Assembly (NCBI GenBank): GCA_963834725.1
Contig: CAWICN010000001.1
Span: forward strand, 992,001-1,056,000
Length of the DNA stretch: 64,000 nucleotides
Origin: PALSA-693 sp963834725
Lineage (GTDB): Bacteria; Actinomycetota; Acidimicrobiia; Acidimicrobiales; Palsa-688
Reading direction: 5' to 3'
Below are positions 8,940 through 17,206 of this stretch, one piece after another; within the stretch, counting starts at the first letter, position 1; each line of letters starts with the position of its first letter. The notes under the pieces are model-generated. The model was not told where the DNA came from, did no database searches, and worked only from the letters and a program-made list of their open reading frames with translations. The position numbers and the translations under genes were made by a program.

Positions 8940-9494
8940 GTGGCACCAGTGGCACCAGGCGACCAACCTCGGCCGACGGGTTCAACGCTTCGCTACGGCG
9001 ACCCGTGGGCCGATCCCCCATCGGAACACGATCCGGTGCGCCGGGCCCGGGCCCGGCTGGCGGCGCCTGTCACGGTGTGGACCTCGGGCGACGCCGCCTC
9101 CGCCTGGGCCGGGCTCACGGTGTCATCGGTGCTCCTGGCCCAAGGTCAACCCGGCCGACTGATCGGGTTGATCGGGCCGGATTCCGACCTGGCCGAGGCC
9201 ATCGAGCAGCGGGGCACCTTCGTCGTGCATCTTCTCGCCGACCGGACCGAGCACCGGCGATTGGCTCAGCACTTCGCCGGGGCCCTGCCGGCTGATCCCG
9301 CCCTGCTGGAGGTAGAGGCCTCCACCCACGGACCGCGACTGCTGACCGCACCTGACCAACTGGCCTGCCGGGTCAGCGACCGACGCGACGCCGGTTGGTC
9401 TCAGCTCATCGAGGCCGAGGTGGTGGACGCCCGCCTGGGCTCGCCCTCTCGGCCCCTGATCTGGTACCGGGGCGAGTTCTGGCGCGGCGAATAG
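8940..9494 (+). CDS. Flavin reductase-like FMN-binding protein
   Basis: A 184-residue protein starting at GTG 8940. The core LAAPVTVWTSGDAASAWAGLTVSSVLLAQGQP matches the split-barrel Flavin_Reduct fold, in which the TxSSxxxL strand holds FMN phosphate. The end HAPLIWYRGEFW-like motif (here PLIWYRGEFWRGE) is typical of the family. Relatives supply reduced flavin to two-component monooxygenases, and two HpaB-type oxygenases lie about 14 kb downstream, though that link is speculative. The N-terminal 30 residues are Pro/Asp rich and probably disordered. Confidence 0.82.
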   Translation: MAPVAPGDQPRPTGSTLRYGDPWADPPSEHDPVRRARARLAAPVTVWTSGDAASAWAGLTVSSVLLAQGQPGRLIGLIGPDSDLAEAIEQRGTFVVHLLADRTEHRRLAQHFAGALPADPALLEVEASTHGPRLLTAPDQLACRVSDRRDAGWSQLIEAEVVDARLGSPSRPLIWYRGEFWRGE

Positions 9495-9531
9495 TCAAGC
9501 CGGCTGACCCCGGCAGCCGACGGGCGCGGCC

Positions 9532-10578
9532 TTATGGCGCGGGGGCGGCAGCGATGGCGGCCCTGATGCGCTCGGGGGTGAGCGCCTCCATGGTCGCCAC
9601 CACCGGCTCCAGCCCGGGGTGGGCGGTGATGATCCGCACCATGGTCTCGTCCAGGCCGGCGGTGAGGCGGGCGTAGGCCGACGCCGCACCCGAGGCGGGA
9701 CCGAAGTACCCGACGGTGCTGAGCATGGCGTCGGGGGCGGCGTCCACCAGCGCGTCCATCGACTCCCCCGCGGCGCGCCGCTCCTCCAGCTCCGAGAGGA
9801 CCTCGCCGAATCCCATCTCGGCGAAGAGGCCCCGGTAACCGGCGGTCAACGGGGTGCCGGGCCGGCCCATGGCGTAGCCGAGCACCTGAGCGCCGAAGGC
9901 CCGACGGGCGGCCACCACGTCGTCATCCACGCAAACCCGGATGTACATGGTGAGCGCCACTTCGCCCGGGTCCCTGCCCCGCCGGGCCGCGCCCTCGGCC
10001 ACCAGACGGCGGCTTTCGTCGATCCGCTTCGGCGTGGCCCAGTTGAGCAGAGCACCGTCGGCGAGCTCGCCCGCCAGGCGTACCATTTGCGGCCCCAGGG
10101 CTCCGAGCTGGATCGGGACTCGAGGCAGATCCGGTCTGCCAAGCGAGGCGCCCCGCAGATGGATGGCCGGACCTTCGTAGGTAACGGTCTCGCCCGCGAG
10201 CAGGGCCGGCACGGTCGTGAGGTAGTCACGCATAACCGCGATCGGCCGATCCGGCAGACCGACAGATGCCCAGAACGCCGGCCCATAGCCGCCGGTCCCG
10301 AGCCCCAGGACGAACCGACCCTGGGAACGCAGGCCCACTGTGGCGGCCTGAGCGGCCAGGGCCAGCGGTCCCCACATCCGCGCCGCTGGTACCACTGAGA
10401 TCCCCGTCCAGAGCGGCGTATCCTCCGCCCAGGCCGCGCAGATGTGGAAGGCGTCAGGCACACCGCCCGCCGGGGTCCATACGCTTTCGAAGCCGAGCCG
10501 AGCTGCCTCGCGCCCGGCCTCTCGCAGTCGGTCAAAGCTGAGCCGGAGCCCGGCGTCCAGTCCTACACCCACACGCAT
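9532..10578 (-). CDS. LLM-class F420-dependent oxidoreductase
   Basis: A 348-residue luciferase-like monooxygenase-fold protein. The start MRVGVGLDAG at 10578 is preferred; an in-frame ATG at 10629 adds 17 residues unlike the family. Visible features are ARLGFESVWTP, GRFVLGLGTGGYGPAFW, PIQLGALGPQMVRLAGELADG and the late TVGYFGPA. Actinobacterial proteins of this type use coenzyme F420 rather than FMN, and the short core without the bacterial luciferase insertions fits this. Reaction and substrate are unknown. It is convergent with the flavin reductase gene. Confidence 0.87.
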   Translation of the reverse strand: MRVGVGLDAGLRLSFDRLREAGREAARLGFESVWTPAGGVPDAFHICAAWAEDTPLWTGISVVPAARMWGPLALAAQAATVGLRSQGRFVLGLGTGGYGPAFWASVGLPDRPIAVMRDYLTTVPALLAGETVTYEGPAIHLRGASLGRPDLPRVPIQLGALGPQMVRLAGELADGALLNWATPKRIDESRRLVAEGAARRGRDPGEVALTMYIRVCVDDDVVAARRAFGAQVLGYAMGRPGTPLTAGYRGLFAEMGFGEVLSELEERRAAGESMDALVDAAPDAMLSTVGYFGPASGAASAYARLTAGLDETMVRIITAHPGLEPVVATMEALTPERIRAAIAAAPAP

Positions 10579-10785
10579 TGGATCAGTATGGCGGACGCCG
10601 TCGAGCGACGGGTCAGCTCCGGTGGTCAACCGGTTGAGGATTCTGTGCTGTTGAGGATTTGGGGCGGTGACGATGCCGGAACGTTCGTTGCCTAGGATTC
10701 CATCCCAGTGTCAGCAGTTTCCGGAGAATCAAACGAAACGAACCAGGAGGAGGGTACCTACGTCCGGGGAGTTCGGATCGGTGAC

Positions 10786-11262
10786 ATGGATGCCCGTCCA
10801 GTCGTGCGTGTCATCGTGATCGGGGTCCTGGTGGCACTCGTTGCGATCACTATCGCGTTGACCTTCTCCGCGGCCCGCGAGAACTCCCGCGCCAACACCT
10901 TGCGGCACCGGGGCGTACCGGTCCAGGTGACCGTCACGGGATGCCAGGGCATCAGCTCCGGTGTCGGCATGGGTATCGAATACTGGGAGTGTCGCGGCAC
11001 CTACAGCCTGGCCGGCCGCAGCTATGACGAGGTGATTGGCGGAAGCCGGACCCTCCGACAGGAGGGCCAGATCGTCCAGGCGGTGGCTGTCCCGGGCCAG
11101 CCCGGTCTGCTTTCGATAGCAGCAGACGGGACGCATTCGGACTGGAAGCCCTACATCACTCCGATCATCCTTGGCGCGCTGACGGTGGTGAGCATCCTCG
11201 CTCTGGTCTGGTGGTCGAAACGGCGCCACTCGCCCGGGGCCGGGGCCCGGGCTTCGTTGTGA
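10786..11262 (+). CDS. Small DUF3592-like membrane protein
   Basis: A 158-residue protein with one N-terminal transmembrane helix (VVRVIVIGVLVALVAITIAL) and a second near the C-terminus (YITPIILGALTVVSILALVW). Between them is an extracytoplasmic domain with two Cys residues (VTGCQGIS, EYWECRGTYSLAGRSY) that could form a disulfide. This layout matches DUF3592 proteins of unknown role. The start is uncertain: GTG 10708 gives 26 extra polar residues, while ATG 10786 leads straight into the helix. An AGGAGGAGGG at 10745-10754 has no in-frame start at a good distance. Confidence 0.65.
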   Translation: MDARPVVRVIVIGVLVALVAITIALTFSAARENSRANTLRHRGVPVQVTVTGCQGISSGVGMGIEYWECRGTYSLAGRSYDEVIGGSRTLRQEGQIVQAVAVPGQPGLLSIAADGTHSDWKPYITPIILGALTVVSILALVWWSKRRHSPGAGARASL

Positions 11263-11274
11263 CGACAAACCCTT

Positions 11275-11308
11275 CATTCTCTGTAGCGCGCTCCCCTTCG
11301 AGCGGGCA
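11275..11308 (+). repeat. CATTCTCTGTAGCGCG dispersed repeat, copy A
   Basis: The 16-bp string CATTCTCTGTAGCGCG at 11275-11290 recurs exactly at 35286-35301. The next 18 bp also match in 13 places (about 29 of 34 overall). Both copies sit beside a decayed gene: a peroxiredoxin stub here and a kdpBC remnant at the other site. Confidence 0.7.
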
Positions 11309-11407
11309 GAGTTCGCGCCAGAAAATTCAAACCGGGCGCTCCGCTTTTGCGTGCGCGGCCAGGGGGATCACCCGCCGCCCTTCCCTCGTGTGGCTTCCCT
11401 GAGCCGC

Positions 11408-11506
11408 ATGCTCGAAATCGGCACGCACGCGCCAGCCTTCAGTCTCCCCGATCAGGACGGACAGCACGTGTCCCTGGCTGATCAAAAGGGCCACTGGGTC
11501 GTCTGA
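11408..11506 (+). pseudogene. Peroxiredoxin (AhpC/TSA, Bcp-type) N-terminal stub
   Basis: A 32-codon frame reads MLEIGTHAPAFSLPDQDGQ, then HVSLADQKGHWVV and stops. That is the first strand and helix of a BCP-type peroxiredoxin, cut immediately before the segment that normally carries the peroxidatic Cys (family pattern YFYPKDxTPGCT). No continuation is found in the next 130 bases in any frame, so the rest of the gene is deleted. It cannot be functional. Confidence rests on the clear family-like N-terminus. Confidence 0.75.
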
Positions 11507-11639
11507 AGTACTGGATGATCTGCCCGCCCTTCAGAACTGACGTTTCGAGTTCTTAAAGAACAATCGTTGACGAACCAACAGCAGGCCGATAAGACTTTCG
11601 TCGTTGGTCCACTCGAGCACCAGGTGGTGGGAGTTTCAT

Positions 11640-13247
11640 ATGGGCCCGAGCGACAAGCAAGCGCCAGGCGGCGCGAATAACGATCCCTCCGAGGGCGATG
11701 CAACGAGGTTGCGGCCCGGCCCGCCGCGTCGGTCACGGTCGCGGCAGGACGAGCACCGGATCGCGCTGCGCAAAGCAAAGGTATTCGCATCCCGGGGACA
11801 GGACCACCTGGCGGAGGCGCAAATCAATCAGGCCCTCGGGCTGGGTGCGTCGCTCCAGGATGTCGCTGACGCGCTCGACGACCTCAGCCCCCGCCACGAA
11901 GTGTTCAGCCGCCGTGAAGCCATCAAACGGGCCGTCGCCCTGCTCGGCGCCGGCCTTCTTGGCGGGAGCGTGATCGATGTTCTGGGGGCCGATCCTGGGC
12001 CAGCCCTGGCAGCCGGACCGGCAACTCCAAAGAGGCCGACCGGTGTCTTCCTCACGCTACCTTCCGATTCCACTACGAACCCAGAAGAGGGCTACCACGT
12101 CGCCGCGTTGGGAAGTACGGGTGTCACAACGATGTCCGGGCCGTACCGCGGTGACACAATCGCGGCGGACAACCGGCTCTACAACATTGCCCAATCGTGG
12201 GGCGACGGTGCGGCGTCCACGAGAGTTACCGTCATCACCACGACCCGACCGAGCGCGAGTTTCAGCCTGCCGGGCGCCGGGAGGACCAATGGGGCGTCGA
12301 CGGTCGAGAGTGCGACAACAGCGACGGTAAGGGGTTCCTTCCTCTATTGCTGTCACACCTGGAGGCGGATATTCGGCGGTTCGGAGTCGCAGGTCGGGCC
12401 CAACATCGGCCCAATCCGTTTCACGGCGCAGCCGGTGCTCGAAGCGGTGGATCTCGAAACGCGCACCCTGGTCGATCGATGGATCGGCGGCGAAGTGGCC
12501 GGGGCTTGCCGGCCCGCACTCAAGGTGAGCGGCGACGGAGCCGCGGCGATGATCGCTCTGGACATGCCTGGGGTGCCCCCGGCTGTTCCGAGAGTGATGC
12601 TGTTCGACTTCGACGGCGAACACCTCTCGGCCATCTCGGCCGTGACCCCGACACCGCAGACGCGAGCCGGCCTCGGCAGCAGCTTCTACCAGTGGCCTCA
12701 TCCGGGGTCGCCCCTTGTGCACGTCGCCTTTGACGGCGTGCACCGGTACTCCGCCGGCCACTCAGATGAGACTTTTTGCGCCTTGCCGGTCGAGTACGCC
12801 AACAATCGGCACCCGCCCGCGTTACAGGGCACCTTCGGCCCCGACGGCCTGGCTGTCGCGTCGAGCGGTGACGGATGGATCTTCCACAACCGGCCGGATG
12901 CCGCAGGCACTTATTCAGCGAGCACGTTCCCCCGCCAGACCGAACGGCCGCCGTACCTGGCCTACCAGGGCAGCCGTCTGCGCCGGGTCTTCCAGACTGC
13001 CGGGTCGCGAACCTGGGTCGTCGACAACCGCGAGGGCGTCGGCGGAATATGGCAACTCGGACCCGGGTTCGAACCTGTCGACCACCTGCTGGCCGGCTCT
13101 TACGTGTCCGACGTGAGTGTGGACGCCTCCGGCACGTACCTGATGGCGCAGAGCGACCTCGACTCCGCCATCTACGCCATAGACCCTGACGGGGCGACGA
13201 TGGCATTTCGCGCCCCGCCTCGAGCCAACCTCGTTCGGAGGAACTGA
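11640..13247 (+). CDS. Tat-type exported protein with probable beta-propeller
   Basis: A 535-residue protein from ATG 11640, with GGGAG about 8 nt upstream. The first 85 residues are charged and helical (HRIALRKAKVFASRGQDHLAEAQINQALGLG). Then comes SRREAIKRAVALLGAGLLGG at about 87-106, a twin-arginine-like signal in an unusually internal position. The remaining 430 residues are rich in Gly, Thr, Asp and aromatic beta-strand patterns (VSDVSVDASGTYLMAQSDLDSAIYAIDPDG), suggesting a propeller. No enzyme family is recognised. The stop is 2 bp from the next ATG, so the pair is an operon. Confidence 0.7.
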   Translation: MGPSDKQAPGGANNDPSEGDATRLRPGPPRRSRSRQDEHRIALRKAKVFASRGQDHLAEAQINQALGLGASLQDVADALDDLSPRHEVFSRREAIKRAVALLGAGLLGGSVIDVLGADPGPALAAGPATPKRPTGVFLTLPSDSTTNPEEGYHVAALGSTGVTTMSGPYRGDTIAADNRLYNIAQSWGDGAASTRVTVITTTRPSASFSLPGAGRTNGASTVESATTATVRGSFLYCCHTWRRIFGGSESQVGPNIGPIRFTAQPVLEAVDLETRTLVDRWIGGEVAGACRPALKVSGDGAAAMIALDMPGVPPAVPRVMLFDFDGEHLSAISAVTPTPQTRAGLGSSFYQWPHPGSPLVHVAFDGVHRYSAGHSDETFCALPVEYANNRHPPALQGTFGPDGLAVASSGDGWIFHNRPDAAGTYSASTFPRQTERPPYLAYQGSRLRRVFQTAGSRTWVVDNREGVGGIWQLGPGFEPVDHLLAGSYVSDVSVDASGTYLMAQSDLDSAIYAIDPDGATMAFRAPPRANLVRRN

Positions 13248-13249
13248 CC

Positions 13250-14089
13250 ATGCCCGCGTTCTGGGGAGCCGACAGCCTGGCTCCTCTTTTCACAGAGGTT
13301 GGTGGGACCAACCTCGCCAACTATGTCATCAACGTTCAATACGCCGGCGCCCCCCATGACGAGATCGTGTGGTGGGGCCGCTATTTCGATCACGGTACCC
13401 CGTCGGGCAACGATCACTGGCGGGGCGACCTGGAAGCAAATGTTCTCAGGCAAGCGGTGAGTGCCTACGCGAACACCGTCCGCGGGAACTCGTGGATCCT
13501 GCCGATTGCGGTTCCGTATCCAACACCCGGACCCGGCAGCACCTATGCGACGGGCGTCGCGGACGGCTTCTACGTGTGCGGCGTCATCAAGGAATCGCTG
13601 AGCGCCCGACTGCGCCTGCCCGGATCCGACAACCTGTTCGTCTTCCTCGACGTCGAGACGCCCTATCCCGAGATCAGCAGGCAGTACTACGCGGGTTGGG
13701 GCGCCGCCCTTCGGGCCTTTGAGATAGGCGGGCGCCATCCGATATTTCCTGCGCTCTACATCAACACCTTCGACGCGGTTGACATCCGCAACGCCTATGC
13801 CACGAGGTTTTACGGCGAGTCCTGGAGCTACGAGCCACAATACGTTCCGGCCAGTGGCTTCCCGTGCAGCCTCGGAGGCTGCGACTCACCTGGCCCGGGT
13901 TGGCATGTATACGGGGTCGCCGGCACGCCGACCACTGTGTGGCAGTACAGTCAAGCTTCGCGCCTCGACAATTGCTCGGCCTGCCGTGGCGGCCAGAACA
14001 TCTATGTCGACCTTGACGTGACGAACCCGCTCATCAGGGGCACTTTCGGGTTTGGGCAGTGCGACTACATGCTCTACGTACATCCGTAG
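13250..14089 (+). CDS. DUF1906-like (Rv2525c-type, GH25-like) protein
   Basis: A 279-residue protein with a good SD (GGAGGAACTGACC before ATG). The opening MPAFWGADSL and segments LFVFLDVETPYPE, ALRAFEIGGRHPIFPALYINT and TTVWQYSQASRLDN fit the glycoside-hydrolase-like DUF1906 barrel, where a buried acidic pair and a late W-Q-Y occur. Four paired Cys (PCSLGGC, CSACRGG) suggest oxidising conditions and hence export. But there is no signal peptide or membrane segment. Known DUF1906 proteins such as Rv2525c are exported by Tat. The 2-bp spacing from a Tat-signal gene suggests partnership. Confidence 0.62.
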   Translation: MPAFWGADSLAPLFTEVGGTNLANYVINVQYAGAPHDEIVWWGRYFDHGTPSGNDHWRGDLEANVLRQAVSAYANTVRGNSWILPIAVPYPTPGPGSTYATGVADGFYVCGVIKESLSARLRLPGSDNLFVFLDVETPYPEISRQYYAGWGAALRAFEIGGRHPIFPALYINTFDAVDIRNAYATRFYGESWSYEPQYVPASGFPCSLGGCDSPGPGWHVYGVAGTPTTVWQYSQASRLDNCSACRGGQNIYVDLDVTNPLIRGTFGFGQCDYMLYVHP

Positions 14090-14097
14090 ATCCAGGC

Positions 14098-14937
14098 TTA
14101 CAGCGAGGGTCGATAGGTCGCCGGCTGAATCGGCTCGGCTGCGAGGTTGGCGCACAGTCCAATTCCGAGATTCCCGGCGGTCACAATCGTTCCGCCGCCA
14201 CTCGGCAGGGTTATCGCTACTCTCCAGGGACCGGACACGCACTTCGAGACCATGTTCGGGGCCAGGCTCGCCCCCGTGTCCCATCCCATCAACGACACGG
14301 CGCGAGCACCGGGGACCAGCTTGACAGCCACAGGCGATGGAGCGGACCAGCCAAGATTCTGGTTCTGGAGGTACCTACCAGGCTGCGTGGGTCTCGCCGT
14401 AACCGATGTCCTCGCGGACTCGTTCGAAACGGTTATGCCCGGATACCCCGCAAGCACGCACTCACTGGCGGAGGTATTGACGTAGCTGATCTGCGCTGCT
14501 GCCGAGCCCATGCCGTAACCGTCGGGGATGACGTTGATACGGATCTGGCCGGACCGGCACGGAAACGGCTGCGAGAGCGTCTTTCCCGGCGAAGGCGAGA
14601 CTGAGGACGGTGGGGCCGCCGACCCCGCCACCGGGCTGGTCGTGGTGGGGGCCATGGCCGGGCTGGTCGTGGTGGGGGCCATGGCCGGGCTGGTCGTGGT
14701 GGGGGCCATGGCCGGGCTGGTCGTGGTCGGGGCCATGGCCGGGTTCACGGTGGTGACCCGCTGGGCCGCCTGGCCTCCAGTGAGCGCCAACCCGATCGCC
14801 ACGGCCCCAGCGGCAGAGGCAATCACCGCGCCAGTGCCAATGAGGCGCCAGCGACGCCGGCGTCGCCGGCCTCGGCGGACCGCCTCTGCGATGATCCGAT
14901 CCTGGGCCACTGGGTCGAGATAGGCGTCGTTATCCAT
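14098..14937 (-). CDS. Membrane-anchored DUF4232-type protein, sigma-factor partner
   Basis: A 279-residue protein. The cytoplasmic N-terminus (DNDAYLDPVAQDRIIAEAVRRGRRRRRRW) precedes one transmembrane helix (LIGTGAVIASAAGAVAIGLAL). A stalk then carries four perfect copies of PAMAPTTTS. The outer domain (FPCRSGQIRINV ... SECVLAGYPGITV ... CVSGPWRVAI) matches DUF4232 with its Cys pairs. It overlaps the ECF sigma gene by 8 bp, the normal position of an anti-sigma factor, but no zinc anti-sigma motif is visible. A regulatory or sensory role is inferred. The 27-bp DNA repeats in the stalk probably vary in number. Confidence 0.78.
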   Translation of the reverse strand: MDNDAYLDPVAQDRIIAEAVRRGRRRRRRWRLIGTGAVIASAAGAVAIGLALTGGQAAQRVTTVNPAMAPTTTSPAMAPTTTSPAMAPTTTSPAMAPTTTSPVAGSAAPPSSVSPSPGKTLSQPFPCRSGQIRINVIPDGYGMGSAAAQISYVNTSASECVLAGYPGITVSNESARTSVTARPTQPGRYLQNQNLGWSAPSPVAVKLVPGARAVSLMGWDTGASLAPNMVSKCVSGPWRVAITLPSGGGTIVTAGNLGIGLCANLAAEPIQPATYRPSL

Positions 14938-15535
14938 CGTGCTGATCCTCCGGTAGGACCACGAGTTGCTCCTGCAGCTTGGTGAACGCCCGGACCAGGT
15001 GCTTCTTGACGGTGTCGGCCGAGGCTCGCATCGCCGCCCCGGTCTCCTTGACGGTCAGACCCGCCAGGTAATGCAGAACCACGGCCTGGCGCTGCCGCCG
15101 GGAGAGGCGGCAAAGTGCCCTCGAGAGATCTATACGTTCTGCGGCGGACTGCTCGAATCCAGGCATGGCGCCGGGGTCGGCCCGCCCGGAAGGACCGCCG
15201 GCCATGATGCCAGCCCCCTGCGGGCCGCGGCGGCGAGCTCGCTGCCGGGCCTGGTCGCATGCGAGGTTCGCCGCGGTCCGCAGCACCCAACCTTCCCGGT
15301 AGGGAAGGGAGCTGACGCGGCCCCACGAGGCGTAAGCCCGGGCCAACGCCTCCGCGGCCAGATCCTCGGCGTCCGGCCTGATGGCCCCCACTCGACAGGC
15401 GAGACGGAGGAGCTTCGGGAGGACGTCGGCGGCGAAGGCCTCGAAATCATCCGGCGCGTCGATGCCGAGAGTCTCTCTGGTCGTCGCGCCGTCCGCAATC
15501 GACAGCGGCGACTCGGGCCTTGTGCGGTTCGCCAT
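14930..15535 (-). CDS. ECF RNA polymerase sigma factor (SigE-family)
   Basis: A 201-residue sigma-70-family protein. Region 2 is DDFEAFAADVLPKLLRLACRVGAIRPDAEDLAAEALARAYASW with RTAANLACDQARQR, and region 4 is LSRRQRQAVVLHYLAGLTVKETGAAMRASADTVKKHL, a helix-turn-helix for the -35 element. Sequences are shown in pieces of the whole. It is the upstream gene of a two-gene unit with the membrane DUF4232 protein, which likely controls it. The signal and the regulon are unknown. There is no C-terminal SnoaL domain. Confidence 0.9.
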   Translation of the reverse strand: MANRTRPESPLSIADGATTRETLGIDAPDDFEAFAADVLPKLLRLACRVGAIRPDAEDLAAEALARAYASWGRVSSLPYREGWVLRTAANLACDQARQRARRRGPQGAGIMAGGPSGRADPGAMPGFEQSAAERIDLSRALCRLSRRQRQAVVLHYLAGLTVKETGAAMRASADTVKKHLVRAFTKLQEQLVVLPEDQHDG

Positions 15536-15661
15536 GCCACTTCACCAAGAGCTCATCCGTTCTCTACCCATTGAAACGCTGCGAGGCCCACAAACGGGTG
15601 ACACCCGCGCTTCTTCTCCACCCCGGTGGCGGCCGGCAGGAGGTCCCGGGGCGAGGACCCT

Positions 15662-15710
15662 CTGTCCGACAGGAGGGCCGGGGCCGGTGGACCTGCTGTC
15701 CGACAGGAGG
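15662..15710. repeat. Direct repeat CTGTCCGACAGGAGG x2
   Basis: Two perfect 15-bp copies at 15662-15676 and 15696-15710 (34-bp period), in the short gap between the ECF leader and the cupin stop. The core CTGTCCGACAG is itself nearly palindromic (one central mismatch), so each copy can form a small hairpin or bind a dimeric regulator. Confidence 0.75.
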
Positions 15711-15728
15711 CCGGGGAGAGCCGGGCCG

Positions 15729-16139
15729 TTACCGCGACGTGCGGCCGGCGGCGCCTTGATGGGCGGCCTGGTACTCGGCAGCGCTCACTTCCTCCAGCCA
15801 TGTGGTCAGGCCCATGGACACCGCCGTATGCAGGACGTACGAGTCATGGGCCCCGCCGTGCCAATGCTCCTCGCCGCCCGATGCGTACACGACGTCCGCA
15901 CCCTCGATGAACGAAGCCTCGCCCAGGCGATTGGCGACAAGCCCACGTCCCCGGACCACGCTGAGCACCTGACCGCCCGCATGGGAATGCCAGAAGGTTC
16001 GACTCGCCGGAGCAAAGAACACGTTGCCCACGGACACCTCGGGTACGGCAAGCACCGGGTCGAGAAACACCGTTCCCGTGAAGTGATCGGACCGGGCCTG
16101 GGACGGCTGACCTTCCGCCCGACCCCGCACCACTTCCAT
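15729..16139 (-). CDS. Cupin-domain protein
   Basis: A 136-residue single-cupin protein with SD GAGGAGGTC about 6 nt before the ATG. Motif 1 is FWHSHAGGQVLSVVRGRGLV and motif 2 is YASGGEEHWHGGAHDSYVLHTAV, giving the metal-binding His set. This form (xVSVGNVFFAPASRTFWHSH) is common in small proteins annotated as carboxymuconolactone-decarboxylase-associated or oxalate-like cupins. Metal and activity are not determinable. Cytoplasmic. Confidence 0.85.
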   Translation of the reverse strand: MEVVRGRAEGQPSQARSDHFTGTVFLDPVLAVPEVSVGNVFFAPASRTFWHSHAGGQVLSVVRGRGLVANRLGEASFIEGADVVYASGGEEHWHGGAHDSYVLHTAVSMGLTTWLEEVSAAEYQAAHQGAAGRTSR

Positions 16140-16428
16140 CAGACGACCTCCTCTTCGCTCCCGACGCTTCCCCCAACGGCCGGCGCGACTTTACCGCCGG
16201 TTCGAGTTCGATATGTTCATGCTGCTGCTGACCGTGGCCGGCAACGAGATGACCCCAACACCACCGGCCCGGGGCATACAGGCCCTCATGCCACATCCGG
16301 ACTCATACGCGGCGCTGCGGAGAGTCTCGATGATCCAGAGCGCCTCAACACGGCGATCGAGCAAATCCTTATTCGTCTTCGACGGCGACCAAGGCTCCGG
16401 GGTCGCCGGTGGGGATAGCCTCACGGGT

Positions 16429-16944
16429 ATGGAAACCTGGGATGCAATCAGGGCTCGGCGCAACGTCCGCACTTTCGAGCAACGGCCCATCCCTGCCGAC
16501 GACCTGGATCGCGTGCTCGATGCCGGCCGGAGGTCCCCGTCGGCGTCCAACCGGCAGAAATGGGACTTCGTCGTGGTGACCGACCCGCAACAGCTGGAAG
16601 GGCTCTCGACCGTGTGGGTTGGGGCCAAGCACCTCGCGGGAGCAGCGGCCGCCGTGGTCATGGTCCTGCCCGAACCGGAAAGCGAGCGGTACCTGACCAT
16701 TGATCAGTACGACCTCGGTCAGGCGACCATGGCCATGATGCTCGCCGCCACCGATCTCGGCATCGGTTCCGGCCATTCGGCGGTCGGGGATCAGGACGCT
16801 TGCCGGCGCATCCTGGGCGTGCAGGCGGACCGTCACTGCGCCTACATGCTCGCCCTCGGATACCCCGCCGACGGCCCTCTGCGCCCCCTTGCCCACCACG
16901 ATCGTCGCCCCTTCGAGCAGGTCGTCCATAGAGGCACCTGGTAA
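16429..16944 (+). CDS. Nitroreductase-family FMN oxidoreductase
   Basis: A 171-residue protein from ATG 16429 (METWDAIRARRNVRTF). An upstream in-frame ATG at 16213 would add 72 residues with no family similarity. FMN-binding motifs are RARRNVRTFEQRPI, AGRRSPSASNRQKWDFVVV, and the late GIGSGHSAVGDQDACRRILG and LALGYPADGPL. Enzymes of this family reduce nitro groups, flavins or enones with NAD(P)H. It is a short version of the fold. Single gene, cytoplasmic. Confidence 0.87.
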   Translation: METWDAIRARRNVRTFEQRPIPADDLDRVLDAGRRSPSASNRQKWDFVVVTDPQQLEGLSTVWVGAKHLAGAAAAVVMVLPEPESERYLTIDQYDLGQATMAMMLAATDLGIGSGHSAVGDQDACRRILGVQADRHCAYMLALGYPADGPLRPLAHHDRRPFEQVVHRGTW

Positions 16945-17206
16945 GCCGGTCCCCGAGCCGGCCGCCGCGACTCCTGGAACCTTCATCCATCCCCGGAGCG
17001 AAATGAGTACAGGTCGTGTTGCCCGTTTGTGGGGCGCAGAAAGGACGAGTCGGCGGCGGTCGCGGAAGATGGGTTAGAGTCGCCCCGGCCGCGCCTGGGC
17101 AGCAGCCCCCCGGGTGGCGGTCGGCAGTTCAAGCAGTCAGCCTGTCGTGAGGGTTCGAGGAGATCCACCAGAAACGTAGTTCTGCAAGACGGATGGGACT
17201 TCGACA

